A DNA stretch of 64,000 bases from Streptomyces altiplanensis. Its GTDB lineage: Bacteria > Actinomycetota > Actinomycetes > Streptomycetales > Streptomycetaceae. How positions within the stretch are numbered: position 1 is the first letter of the stretch; each line of letters begins with the position of its first letter. The notes beneath the pieces were generated by a model. The model made no database searches, was not told the DNA's origin, and was given only the letters and a program-made list of their open reading frames with translations. Of the stretch, positions 1 to 9,300 are shown piece after piece. The DNA lies in the NCBI GenBank assembly GCA_003719395.1, contig RHMC01000009.1, positions 1 to 64,000 on the forward strand, in the 5' to 3' direction. The position numbers and the translations under genes were made by a program.

Positions 1-29
1 GGCCGCGGGCCGCCGCGTCGCCGTACCGC

Positions 30-1574
30 TCAGCGGGCCAGCCATGCCCTCTCCAGCTGTACGCGTCCGTAGCCGGGCAGGGTCGGCAGGCCGCGCACCG
101 GGGCCGCCGCGAGGTCGATGCCGTCGGCCACGCCCCACAGCAGGTAGCCGGAGTCGTCGTGCTCGATCCGCTGGAGCTCGCGCAGCGCCTCGGCGCGCCC
201 GGCGGCGTCCTTGGTGGCGGTGACCTTCCGGTACGCCGCGTCGAACTCGGCGTTGTCCCAGGCGGCTTCGTTCTGTGCCGAGTCGGAGACCATGGTCTTG
301 CTGGCGAGGAAGACGACGGAGTCGTTGGTGCCCCAGTAGGTGACGTAGAGATCGCCCTTGAGCCACGTCTTGTCCCAGAAGGTGGCGGACTCCTGCTTGA
401 CCACCTCGATCCGTACACCGGCCTCGCGGACCTGGGTGGCGAAGAGCGTCGCGGACTCGGCGAGACCGGAGATGTCCTCGGTGGTCAGCAGTCTGTACGT
501 CCTGGAGGTGTCGAAGCCGGCCTCCTTCAGCAGCTTCCCGGCCCTCGCCAGGTCGCGCTCGCGCTGCGGGATGTCCTTGGCGTAGGCGGGGTCGCCGGTG
601 CCGAGGATGTCGTTGCCGACCTTGCCGTAGCCGGACAGCACCTGCTCGACCATCGCGTCGCGGTCCACGGCCAGCTTCAGCGCCTCGCGCACCCTGGGGT
701 CGGCGAAGGGGCCGGACTCCGTGCGCATGACGACGGGCATCGCCATGTCGTCGGGGCGGCGGACGATCTGGATGTCCTTGCGCTTCTCGGCCGTACGGGC
801 GGCGACCGCGCCGACGTTGGAGGCGACGTCGATCTGTCCGGCGAGCAGGGCGTTGGACATGGCCTGCGGGGACTCGAAGATCTTGACCTCGACGGCGTCG
901 AGGAGGACTTCGCCGCCGTACCAGTCGTCGTTGCGCACGAGCCGGGCGTTGCCGGAGCGGAACCACTCCAGCTTGAACGGGCCGGTGCCCGGGGCCTTCC
1001 CGATGTCCTTGTCCTTCGTGCCCTTCGGGAGGACGAAGGTGGTCAGGCGCAGGAGCAGGGGCAGTTCGGCGTTGGCGTAGTCCGAGACCAGGACGACGGT
1101 GCGGTCGCCCTCGGCCTTGATGTTCGCGGCCTTGATGCCGGGCAGCCGGGAGGCGCCGGAGGGGGTGCCGCGCAGCCGGCGCAGCGACCAGACGACGTCC
1201 TCGGCGGTGACCGGGGTGCCGTCGTGGAACGTGGCGCCCTCGGCGAGGGTGAAGCGCCAGGTCTTCAGGTCGCCCGACACCTTCCAGCCGGTGGCCAGGC
1301 GCGGGGCGGTGTTGCTCTTGGCGCCGGGGGCGGTGAGCGTGTCGTGGACGAGCGCGATGACGAGGTAGTCGCTCTCGTTGGCCTGGGTTCCGTGCGGATC
1401 GCGCGTGATGGCGCCGGCCCGGCCGAGGGCGCCGATTCTGAGAGTGCCGCCCTTCCTGGGCTCGGCGTCCGTGCCGGCGGGCCCGGCCGCAGTGCCGCCG
1501 TTCCCCGAGCAGGCGGCGAGGAGTGCCGTCGTGACGGTCGCTCCGCCGGCCCACAGCACTTGACGCCTGTTCAT
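30..1574 (-). CDS. ABC transporter solute-binding lipoprotein, family 5 (peptide/metallophore type)
   Basis: About 514 residues, the usual size for DppA/OppA/NikA-type (family 5) binding proteins. The N-terminus reads MNRRQVLWAGG and runs through a hydrophobic stretch to a lipobox LLAAC, so it is exported, possibly by Tat (RRQVLW), and anchored as a lipoprotein. I place the start at the ATG at 1574 because the 12 codons upstream would put charged residues before the signal peptide. TGPFKL and the C-terminal YLLWG segment are typical of the family. An iron box lies 39 bases upstream, and the gene diverges from the metallophore-like operon, so I infer it captures the returning metal complex. 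Its permease and ATPase genes are not in the window; they may lie left of position 1. The substrate is inferred only. Confidence 0.85.
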   Translation of the reverse strand: MNRRQVLWAGGATVTTALLAACSGNGGTAAGPAGTDAEPRKGGTLRIGALGRAGAITRDPHGTQANESDYLVIALVHDTLTAPGAKSNTAPRLATGWKVSGDLKTWRFTLAEGATFHDGTPVTAEDVVWSLRRLRGTPSGASRLPGIKAANIKAEGDRTVVLVSDYANAELPLLLRLTTFVLPKGTKDKDIGKAPGTGPFKLEWFRSGNARLVRNDDWYGGEVLLDAVEVKIFESPQAMSNALLAGQIDVASNVGAVAARTAEKRKDIQIVRRPDDMAMPVVMRTESGPFADPRVREALKLAVDRDAMVEQVLSGYGKVGNDILGTGDPAYAKDIPQRERDLARAGKLLKEAGFDTSRTYRLLTTEDISGLAESATLFATQVREAGVRIEVVKQESATFWDKTWLKGDLYVTYWGTNDSVVFLASKTMVSDSAQNEAAWDNAEFDAAYRKVTATKDAAGRAEALRELQRIEHDDSGYLLWGVADGIDLAAAPVRGLPTLPGYGRVQLERAWLAR

Positions 1575-1612
1575 TTCCACGTACGTCCCCGTTCCGCTTC
1601 GCCCAATCATGC

Positions 1613-1631
1613 TTAGGTTTGCCTACCCTAA
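1613..1631. promoter_or_regulatory. iron box (DmdR1/IdeR-type operator) for the binding-protein gene
   Basis: TTAGGTTTGCCTACCCTAA is a 19-base imperfect palindrome matching the actinobacterial iron-box consensus TTAGGTTAGSCTMACCTAA at about 15 positions. It lies about 40 bases upstream of the binding-protein ATG, the usual place for Fe-DmdR repression. The match is seen directly; regulation is inferred. Confidence 0.8.
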
Positions 1632-1721
1632 TGCGGTTGAGGCCGCAACCCCACCCTCTTTCTCAACCGCTTTATTCACAACGCGACTTGGGGGCGACTT
1701 CAAGCGAACATGACTTAAAAC

Positions 1722-1740
1722 TAAGGTTTGCCTAACCTAA
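1722..1740. promoter_or_regulatory. iron box (DmdR1/IdeR-type operator) for the biosynthetic operon
   Basis: TAAGGTTTGCCTAACCTAA is a near-perfect iron box, a better match than the one at 1613. It lies 54 bases upstream of the dioxygenase ATG and probably overlaps the promoter of the rightward operon ending in the MATE exporter. Two boxes in one divergent intergenic region imply that both arms are shut off when iron is plentiful. Confidence 0.88.
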
Positions 1741-1794
1741 GTTGACTGCTACGTTCGGGCCGTCCCAGCCACCCACGGAACGGACGACCTTGCC

Positions 1795-2788
1795 ATGAGC
1801 ACGGCAGCCGCACCTGTCCGCCAGCTCGATGCCCGCACGGCGGGCGAACTCCGCCGGGCCGCGGAGAAAATCCTCGCCGAATCCGGCACGTCCGCTGTCT
1901 CCCGGCCCCTGCTGGAGCAAGTCGCCCGGCAGGCCGGAGAGTTCAGTGACACCTTGCGCCATCACTGCCGCCCCGTCGACACCGCCGACGGCCTGTTCGT
2001 CCTGCGCGGTCTCGAAGTCGACGACGAGGCTCTCGGCCCGACACCCGCCGACTGGGCGGCGCCGGCCGGAGCGGCGCCGTGCACGACATCGGCCTGCTGC
2101 TGCTCGCCACCGTGATGGGCACTCCCCTCGCCTGGGAGGGCCAGCAGGACGGCCGCTTCGTCCACAACATCGTGCCGTCCACCGGCCACGAGACCGAACA
2201 GACCGGCGCCGGCAGCACCGTGCTGCTCAGCCCGCACACCGAGGACGCCTTCCACCCCGGCCGCGCCCACCTGCTGATGCTCGGCTGCATGCGCAACCAC
2301 GACAACATCGCCACCACCGCCGCGAGCATCCGCAAAGTCCGCCTGACGGACGAGGACATCGCCGTCCTGACGCGCCCGGCGCTGCCGATCCTCCCCGACG
2401 ACGCCTACGCCGACGCCCAGGGTTACGCCGACGGGGCGCCCCCTCCCGTACCGGCCCTGTACGCGTGCGACGAAGGACTGACGCTGCGCTTCGACCCGGC
2501 GTACACGCCGCTGGAGAACGCCGACGAGGGGTACCGGGCCGCGTACGGCCGGCTGGCGGCGGAACTGGCCCGCGTCTCGGTCGCGGTCAGCCTCGCGCCG
2601 GGTGAGGTCCTCGTCGTCGACAACGACCTGGTGGTGCACGGCCGGGTGCCGTTCGTGCCGCGGTACGACGGCACGACCGGTGGCTCAAGCGCGCCTCCGT
2701 CCGCGTCCCCGGGCGGCGCACCCGCCCCCCGGCGGAAGCCCGCGAGCACGGCTACGGACAGACCGCCCTCGAAGCGCACGCCGCCTGA
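1795..2788 (+). CDS. Fe(II)/2-oxoglutarate dioxygenase, VioC/asparagine-oxygenase-like (frameshifted)
   Basis: Member of the clavaminate-synthase-like (TauD) family, closest in feel to amino-acid beta-hydroxylases such as VioC (arginine) and AsnO. The facial triad is visible: HTED near residue 143 and a distal His in VVDNDLVVHG. A second Arg-rich stretch after RYDGT would hold 2-oxoglutarate. The family needs about 330 residues in one frame, but here the frame changes near 2070 and again near 2675. Reading through both gives a full-length protein ending EAHAA at the TGA at 2786-2788. First gene of the iron-regulated operon, 30 bases before the SbnB-like gene. In an EDHA-type pathway it would hydroxylate arginine; that substrate is inferred from context. 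Confidence 0.82.
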
Positions 2789-2818
2789 ACACCCGCCCAC
2801 GGACCGGAGGGACCCGCC

Positions 2819-3821
2819 ATGACCGGCACACCGACCGCCCCCGACGACAAGCACCTGCGGATCCTCTCCACCAGTGACCTGGCCGGGATCGACATATCCC
2901 TGGCCGACGTGGTCGACACGGTGGAGGGCGCCTACCGCACCCTGCACGCCGGGGAGTCCGACAACCCGCGCAAGCTGACCGTCAAACCGCGCGACGGACA
3001 CTCGGTGTCGTACGCGATGCTCGGCCGGGACGGCTCCCGCGACGTCGTCGCGATCAAGACCTCGTACAAGCACGGCCTCGACAAGGACCGGGACGCGCAG
3101 CACTACTACACGGCGCTCACCCTGTACGACGACGTCACCGGCCTTCCGCTGGCGATGATGGACTGCTCCCGCATCGGCTCGCTGCGCACCCCCGCCGTCT
3201 CCGCGCTGCTGGCGCGCGAACTCGCCGTCCCCGGCGCCCGCAGCGCGCTCGTCATCGGTACGGGCACCCAGGGCCGCCTCGCGCTTCCCTTCCTGCTCAC
3301 CACGCTGCCGGACCTGGACCGCCTGATGCTGTCCGGCACCCACCCCGACGGCATCGCCGCCGTACGCGAGCAGGTGCGGGCCCACTTCCCGGACCGTGAC
3401 GTGGAGGTCGTCACCGACCTGCGGTCCGCCGCCGGCGAAGCGGACGTCGTGGTCGCCACCGCCGGGCCCCACACGCCCGCCGCCGTCGAGGCCGAGTGGC
3501 TGAAACCCGGCGCGCTGTCCGTGCTCGTCGGCCACGCCTCGCCCCCTCGGCCCTGCACGGGGCCGACCGGGTCGTCGCGACGAGCGAGGCCCAGATGAAC
3601 GTCACCGGCACGGACATGGCCGACGCCGACGGCAAACTCCCGTCCGTCGACGCCGAGTTCCCGCCCGTGATCGCGGGAGCCGCCGTGGGCGCCGCTCCCC
3701 CGGCGAGCGGATCTTCGCGTACAACAGCGGTCTCGTCGTCACCGACATCGCCCTCGGCCACCGCTTCGCCCAGCTCGCCATCGCCCAGGGGCTGGGCACC
3801 GAGGTGGCGCTGTGGCAGTGA
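2819..3821 (+). CDS. ornithine cyclodeaminase-family dehydrogenase, SbnB-like (frameshifted)
   Basis: NAD(P)-binding protein of the OCD/mu-crystallin family. The Rossmann motif VIGTGTQGR is near residue 148, preceded by GSLRTPAVSAL, the hallmark substrate-binding segment. SbnB of staphyloferrin B synthesis oxidatively cleaves an N-linked amino acid to give 2,3-diaminopropionate. Relatives in EDDS-type pathways are thought to work in the reductive, opine-forming direction. The frame breaks near 3540 and again near 3700; continuing through both gives ERIFAYNSG and an end at VALWQ (TGA 3819-3821), about 333 residues, normal for the family. The start is the ATG at 2819 behind GGAGGG. The stop overlaps the GTG of the next gene (GTGA), so the two are translationally coupled. 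Confidence 0.85.
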
Positions 3822-5183
3822 GCACCGCCGACTGGCCCACGCTGCCCGCCCTGCCCGACCCGGCCACCGCCGCGGTCCTCGGCAGCGGGCTGCTGGAGGA
3901 ACTCTCGTACGCCCTCGGGGGCCCGTTCCACTTCCTGCTGCCCGAGGCCTTCGACGCCAATCTCCGGGAGCTGCGGGCGGCTCTGGACGAGGCGGGCGTG
4001 GACGGGTCCGTGTACTACGCGAAGAAGGCCAACAAGGCCGCCCTGTGGGTCGAACGCTGCTCCCTCAACGGCGCGGGCGTGGACGTCGCGTCGGCGGGCG
4101 AGCTGCGGGAGGCCCTCGGGCACCGCGTACGCGGCGAGAACATCGTCGTCACGGGACCGGCGAAGGATGCCGGCCTGCTGCGGCTCGCGACGCAGCACGG
4201 TCGCCCTGATCGCCGTCGACGCGCTCGACGAACTCGACGCGCTCGTCGCCACGGTGCTGAGCGGCACGCGGCGCCCCGCCAGGCTGCTTCTGCGCTGCCT
4301 GCCGCCCGGCCAGCGGCAGAGCCGCTTCGGCATGAACGACGCCGAACTGGCCACCGCGACGGAAGTGTGCCTGCGGGCGGGTGACGCCGTACGCATGGAG
4401 GGCTACAGCTTCCACTTGTCGGGATACGCGATCCAGCCGCGCGCCGACCTCGCGGCGCACCTCGTCGGCCTGTGCCTCAAGGCCCGCGTCCAGGGCCTGG
4501 AGGCCGGCCGTGTCAGCATCGGCGGCGGCCTGCCGGTGAGTTACACCGACGCGGACAGCTGGCACGCCTTCCTCAGCGGGCAGAGCAGTCGGCACTACCA
4601 CGCGGGCAAGTCGTTCAACAGCGGTGACTTCTACCCCTATTACGCACCGGCCGCCGGAGCCGACGCGCTGCGCGCCCTCCTGGCGGCCCGCCCCGAGGGG
4701 CACGCGGGGAGTCTGGCCGGACTGCTCAAGGAGGCGGGGGTCGAGCTGCTGATGGAGCCCGGACGCGCCCTGTTGGACCGGGCGGGCGCGACCGTGTTCC
4801 GTGTCCAGGGAGTCAAGGAGCGGGGCGGCTACCGGCTGCTGACCGTCGACGGGAGCAGCCTGAGCCTGTCGGAGCAGTGGTTCAACAGCGAGTACCTGCC
4901 CGATCCGCACCTGATCTCGCGTGGTACGGACGCTCCTTCCGGTACGTGGCCCGCCTGCGTCGGGGCCGCGACCTGCCTGGAGTCGGACATGGTCAGCTGG
5001 CGGAAGATCCCCTTCCGACGTCGGCCCGGCATCGGTGACCTGCTGGTCTACCCCAACACTGCCGGTTACCAGATGGACTCCAACGAGTCGCCCTTCCACG
5101 ACCTGGCCGTCCCGCCGAAGGTCGTCGTCGACCACACCGGACGCCCGCGCCCGCGCTGGCGGCTGGACCGTCACTTCACCTGA
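3818..5183 (+). CDS. fold-III PLP-dependent decarboxylase, Y4yA/LysA-like (frameshifted)
   Basis: Resembles diaminopimelate/ornithine decarboxylases and the Y4yA-like PLP family. YYAKKANKA near residue 65 carries the Schiff-base lysine, EPGRALLD near residue 310 is the phosphate-binding segment, and GDLLVYPNTAGYQMDSNES near the C-terminus supplies the active-site cysteine-loop equivalent and Tyr. The frame breaks near 4195, after LLRLATQHG, and resumes with VALIAVDALDEL; joined, the protein has about 455 residues. I take the GTG at 3818, which overlaps the upstream stop. In this operon it would remove the carboxyl group from a Dap-type intermediate to create an ethylenediamine backbone. That role is inferred; an ordinary amino-acid decarboxylase is the alternative. 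Confidence 0.82.
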
Positions 5184-5197
5184 CAGGAGCATGCAAA

Positions 5198-6232
5198 ATG
5201 CCCGGAGCACTTCAGCGCCCCGCCGTGGTCTCCCGCGTGTCCGACCTCATCGGCCGCACTCCCCTGCTGGAACTGGCCACCACCGGGACCGGCAGCCGTC
5301 TGCTGCTGAAACTGGAGATGTTCAATCCCACGGGTACGGCGAAGATCCGGATGGCGCGCCAGATGATCACCGACGCCGAGGGGCGCGGTGAACTGCGCCC
5401 CGGCGGCCGGATCGTCGAGTCCACCTCGGGCAACACCGGCCTCGGGCTCGCCGTCGTCGCCGCCGAACGCGGCTACGCCTTCACCGCCGTCGTCGACAGC
5501 CACGCCTGCGCCGACAAACTGCGCGCGATGAAGGCGCTGGGCGCCGAACTCGTCCACGTCGACGAGGACGGGGCCGGGGCCGGAGAGCTCGCCACGGCGG
5601 CCCGCGAGGAGCTCGCCGAAGAGCTGGCCCGGGGCCGGGACAACACCGTCTTCACCGAGCAGCACAACAACCCGAGCAACGGCGTCGGCTACCACCCCGT
5701 CGCCCACGAACTCCACGAGGCCCTCGACGGCCGGCTCGACGTCCTCATCGGCGCGGTCGGCACCGGCGGGGCTCTGTGCGGCACCGCCCGCGAACTGCGC
5801 CGGCTCATCCCCCGCTTCTCGACCGTCGGCGTCGAACCGAAGGGGTCGATCGCGTTCGGCGGCCCCGCCCACGACTACTACCAGTCGGGCACGGGAACCC
5901 CCGAGGGAGCCGAAATAGGCGCCCTGGTCGACTTCGCCCTGATCGACGAGGGCGTGAAGGTCGGGGACGTCGAAGCGTTCGCGGCCTGCCGCGCCGTCGC
6001 GCGTACGGGCCTGCTGATCGGCGGGTCGGCGGGGGGCGTCGTACACGAAGCCCTGACCCGGCTGCCCGTTCTCCCGCCCCGTACCACTATGGTCGCGCTG
6101 GTCAACGACGGCGGGGAGAAGTACATGGACAGCGTCTACGACGACGACTGGATGCGGGAGCGGGGCCTGCTCGACCCCGCCGCCGAGCGGGAGATCGAAG
6201 AGCTCCTGGCCAAACTCCGCGGGAACCGATGA
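5198..6232 (+). CDS. cysteine-synthase-like PLP enzyme, SbnA-like (diaminocarboxylate synthase)
   Basis: Intact, 344 residues, fold-II PLP family. NPTGTAKIRMA (Lys near residue 47) is the PLP lysine motif, STSGNTG binds the substrate carboxylate, and GTGGALCG is the phosphate loop. SbnA-type enzymes replace the leaving group of O-phosphoserine or O-acetylserine with the amine of a second amino acid. The usual K-D-R of cysteine synthases is K-I-R here, arguing against routine cysteine synthesis. Clear ribosome site AGGAG 8 bases before the ATG at 5198. It starts 15 bases after the decarboxylase and overlaps the exporter start (ATGA at 6229). The expected product is an N-(2-amino-2-carboxyethyl) amino acid, with aspartate as partner if the pathway is EDDS-like. 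Confidence 0.88.
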   Translation: MPGALQRPAVVSRVSDLIGRTPLLELATTGTGSRLLLKLEMFNPTGTAKIRMARQMITDAEGRGELRPGGRIVESTSGNTGLGLAVVAAERGYAFTAVVDSHACADKLRAMKALGAELVHVDEDGAGAGELATAAREELAEELARGRDNTVFTEQHNNPSNGVGYHPVAHELHEALDGRLDVLIGAVGTGGALCGTARELRRLIPRFSTVGVEPKGSIAFGGPAHDYYQSGTGTPEGAEIGALVDFALIDEGVKVGDVEAFAACRAVARTGLLIGGSAGGVVHEALTRLPVLPPRTTMVALVNDGGEKYMDSVYDDDWMRERGLLDPAAEREIEELLAKLRGNR

Positions 6233-7658
6233 CCCTGATGCCGGCCGCTCTCCTGCGCGACAGCCGCGCCCTCGCCGCCCTCGCCGTCCCACTCGTCCTC
6301 ACCCAGCTCGCGCAGGTCGCGCTCACCACCACCGACACCGTGATGATGGGCATGCTCGGCACCCGGGAACTGGCGGCGGGCGGTCTGGCCCTCGTCATCT
6401 TCAACCAGCTGCGCACCATGGGCGTGGGTCTGGTCACCTCCGTCGGCAACCAGATCGCCGCGGCGGCGGCCCGCCGCCGAGCAGGCCACCGCGACGCGCG
6501 TCCCGGGGCGTACCGGACGGCCGGACCGAGGAGCGGCGCGAGGACGTGCGCGCCATCGTGCGCGCGAGCATGGCCGTGGCGACACTGGCCGGTGCCGTCG
6601 GCGCCGTACTCATGATCCTCATCGGCCAGGTCCTCGTGCGGCTCGGCCAGGACGCCGCCGTCGTCGAGCTGACCCAGACCATGCTGCTCGCCCTGGCGCC
6701 CGGCCTGCTGCCGTGTCTGTGGTTCCAGGCCGTCCGCCAGTTCACGGTCGGCATGCGCCGGCCGCAGGCGCTGCTCCAGATCACCATCGCGTCAATCGTC
6801 GTCAACGCGGGCCTGAACTGGATCCTGATCCACGGCACTTGGGGCCTTCCGCGACTCGGCCTCACCGGCATCGGCGTCGCCACGTCCACCGTCCACCTCC
6901 TGTCCTTCGTCGCCCTGTACGTCTCGGCGAAGCGGGACGGCGAGCTGGCGCCCCTGCTCACACTGAACGCGGCCAAAGCCGATCCGGCCACCGTCAGGCG
7001 GCTCGTCGGCCTCGGGGTGCCGATCGCGGCGACGTACGGCTCGGAGGCCGGTTTCTTCTCCGTCACCGCGCTGATGGCCGGAGCCTTCGGGCCCGCCGCC
7101 CTCGCCGCGCACACGGCCGTCAACCAGCTCGTCTACATCGTCTTCCAGGTGGCCGTCGGGCTCTCGCACGCCGCGTCCATCCACGTCAGCCGCGAGCTCG
7201 CCCTCGGCCGTACCGACAACGCGCGCCGCATCAAGAACACCGCACTCGCCTGTGCGGCGGCCGTCATGGCGGTCGTGGGCGCCGTCTATCTCACCGTGCC
7301 CCGGCTCGTCCTGCGTCCCTTCCTGGACTCCGGCTCGGACCAGGCGCCGGCCATCGCCACGCAGCTGCTCGTCGTCACGGCCTTCCTCCAGTTCTTCGAC
7401 TGCGCGCAGAACATCGGGGTCGGGCTGCTGCGCGGCCTCGACGACACGAAGAGCGGTTTCCGCATCACCCTGATCGGCTACTGGGCGGTCGGCCTCCCCG
7501 CGGCGTGGCTCCTCGCCCACCCCCTGGGACTCGACACGCTGGGCATCTGGCTCGGCCTGCTCACCGGTCTGGCCACCACCGCCGCGCTGCTCCTGCGCCG
7601 GTACTCCAGCTCCCTCGCCGCCCGGACCGGCACCCGTTCGGCAGTAGCGCCCGCGTAG
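6229..7658 (+). CDS. MATE-family exporter (frameshifted)
   Basis: Twelve-helix MATE (NorM/DinF-like) transporter. It begins with LLRDSRALAALAVPLVLTQL, includes TTDTVMMGMLG in the first helical pair, and has the matching second half (PIAATYGSEAGFFSV). About 476 residues after correction. The frame is lost near 6475 in a GCGGCGGCGG run and recovered by about 6520; one extra base restores continuity. ATG overlaps the stop of the SbnA-like gene, so export is coupled to synthesis. MATE exporters accompany the EDDS-type clusters I know of, so I infer it secretes the apo-metallophore. Last gene of the iron-regulated operon; 39 bases separate it from the next gene. Confidence 0.87.
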
Positions 7659-7697
7659 CAACCGGAAACCTGACAGATAATCGTATATTTTCCGTCA

Positions 7698-8569
7698 GTG
7701 ATCATTTTTGTACGAAGATCGGCAGCAACGGTCGTACTCGGCGCGGCTCTCGTCGGGTGCGGCAGCGGCGTCGGCGAGTCACGGGGCTCGCTCGCCACCC
7801 AGCCATCGGCATCTGCTTCCGCCTCCGCCTCCGGGCGGCCCGTCCCCGTCCCGTCGCCGGAGCGGGCCGCGCCGCCCACCCTCGCGGCGGGCCCCGGCGG
7901 TCTCACCCCCGTCTTCGAACGCGCCCTCGACACCCGTACCAAAACCGTCGCGCTGACCTTCGACGCCGACATGACGGCGGACCAGGGCCCGCGGGCCGCA
8001 GGCGGCGAGCACTTCGACAACCCCGCCCTGATCGCCTCGCTGCGCAGGCTGAAGGTGCCGGCGACGGTCTTCATGACGGGGCGCTGGGCCGAGGAGTACC
8101 CGGACCAGGCACGCTCCATCGGACGGGACCCGCTCTTCGAGATCGCCAACCACTCGTACAGCCACCACGCCTTCACGTCCCCCTGCTACGGCCTGCCGAC
8201 GGTCTCCGGGCAGCAGATGCGCACCGACGTGGAGCGCGCCTTCGCCGCGTTCCGCAAGGCGGGAGCGCGAAACATCGTCCCGTACTTCCGTTTCCCCGGA
8301 GGCTGTTACGACGACGGGCCCTGCGCGCACTGGCCCCGGCGAAGGTGACGGCGGTCCAGTGGGACGTGGTGAGCGGCGACGCGTTCGCGCGCGACGGGGA
8401 AGCGGTGGCCGAGCAGGTCCTGGCGGGTGTGCGGCCCGGCTCGGTGGTGGTGATGCACTGCACGCGCAGCGCGGCGCCGGTGACCGAGCAGGCGGTCCTG
8501 CGGATCGTGCCGGAGCTGCGCGAGCGCGGCTACCGCTTCGTGAAGGTGTCCGAGCTCATGAAGCGCTGA
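7698..8569 (+). CDS. polysaccharide deacetylase lipoprotein (NodB domain, frameshifted)
   Basis: Starts at the GTG at 7698. The N-terminus has a signal peptide ending in lipobox LVGC and then a Ser/Ala-rich linker of about 40 residues. The NodB domain follows: TFDADMT (metal-binding and catalytic Asp), HSYSHH (metal ligands) and FRFPGG. The frame breaks near 8325 at YDDGPCA and continues to VSELMKR, giving about 290 residues. A cell-surface carbohydrate esterase acting on N-acetylated polysaccharide or peptidoglycan is likely. It follows the metallophore operon at 39 bases but has no obvious role in it. Its last codons overlap the end of the convergent GNAT gene. Confidence 0.85.
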
Positions 8570-9104
8570 GGGAGCCGAGGGAACGGGCCGGTACTTCGTA
8601 CAGCGTCTCCATGCCGTCCTCCTCGTCCCACAGTTCGCCGGCCTCCGTGAAACCGAAGCCGGTGATGGTGGCCAGGGACGCCACGTTGTCGGGCCGGACC
8701 GACGCCCGGACCGTGGTCACGCCCGGCTCGGCGGCGGCCCGGCGCAGCAGTTCGACGAGGGTGGCCCTGGCGTATCCCCGGCGGCGGAAGGCGGGGTCGA
8801 CGGCGTAGCCGATCTCGACCATGCCCCGGTCGTCGGGCGGTCCGTGGAACCCGCCGTGCCCGACGACGGCGCCGCCGGGCCCGCACACCGCGAGCCGCCC
8901 GCACCAGTGCGCCCGCGCGGGGTCGCCGGCCATCTGCCCGAGGCGGTAGCGCCACAGCCACAACGCGCTGTCGGTCAGGAAGAAGCCGGTCAGGGCGACC
9001 CCGGCCTCGGCACTCGCGCCGGCCAGGTCACCGTCCAGCAGGGCGGTCATGACCGCCCCGTCCAGCTGCACGAAGCGGATCTGCTGCTCGTCCCGGTCTG
9101 TCAC
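8556..9104 (-). CDS. GNAT-family N-acetyltransferase
   Basis: About 182 residues from the GTG at 9104 (TDRDEQQIRFVQLDG). I prefer this start because the sequence upstream is low-quality and shared with the end of a neighbouring small gene. The acetyl-CoA site is RRRGYARATLVELL, followed by the GNAT beta-strand and helix VTTVRASVRPDNVASLATI and GFTEAGELWDEEDG. Substrate unknown. Converges on the deacetylase gene with a 14-base overlap of coding ends. Confidence 0.82.
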   Translation of the reverse strand: MTDRDEQQIRFVQLDGAVMTALLDGDLAGASAEAGVALTGFFLTDSALWLWRYRLGQMAGDPARAHWCGRLAVCGPGGAVVGHGGFHGPPDDRGMVEIGYAVDPAFRRRGYARATLVELLRRAAAEPGVTTVRASVRPDNVASLATITGFGFTEAGELWDEEDGMETLYEVPARSLGSLSAS

Positions 9105-9148
9105 CGTGCAGATGTTCCCGGGGCGCCCGACGGGCTGTCCACCGGATT

Positions 9149-9286
9149 TCACCCCGAGCAGGCCGTGCGCTGCGCCTCCTGCCATGCGCAGACGGGGCAG
9201 TACACGACGCCCTTGACCGACTCCGGGTGCTCGGTCGGCTTCCGGCACAGCACGCATTCGGCGTACGGCGGGTTCTCCTCGTCCAT
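9149..9286 (-). CDS. small zinc-ribbon protein, 45 residues
   Basis: Begins MDEENPPYAECVLC at 9286. Two Cys pairs (CVLC and CPVC, 22 residues apart) form a classic zinc ribbon. Such tiny conserved proteins are common in Streptomyces; function unknown. It lies between the ABC permease stop and the GNAT gene on the same strand. Confidence 0.65.
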   Translation of the reverse strand: MDEENPPYAECVLCRKPTEHPESVKGVVYCPVCAWQEAQRTACSG

Positions 9287-9300
9287 GCGTACGAGCCTAC

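Noticed and set aside
159-1616. Plus-strand open frame opposite the binding protein
   Set aside because: Shadow of a clear lipoprotein gene; no start signal, biased to Gly/Leu/Val/Asp.
2060-2690. Programmed frameshifting in the dioxygenase gene
   Set aside because: No slippery heptamer or pseudoknot is evident, and the same kind of break occurs in many unrelated genes; sequence error is simpler.
5198-6232. Ordinary cysteine synthase (CysK/CysM)
   Set aside because: Operon context with SbnB-like and decarboxylase genes, the altered PLP motif (K-I-R) and iron control point to an SbnA-type role.
1795-7658. Staphyloferrin B or viomycin-type cluster
   Set aside because: No IucA/C synthetase or NRPS gene is present; only the Dap-type enzymes are shared.
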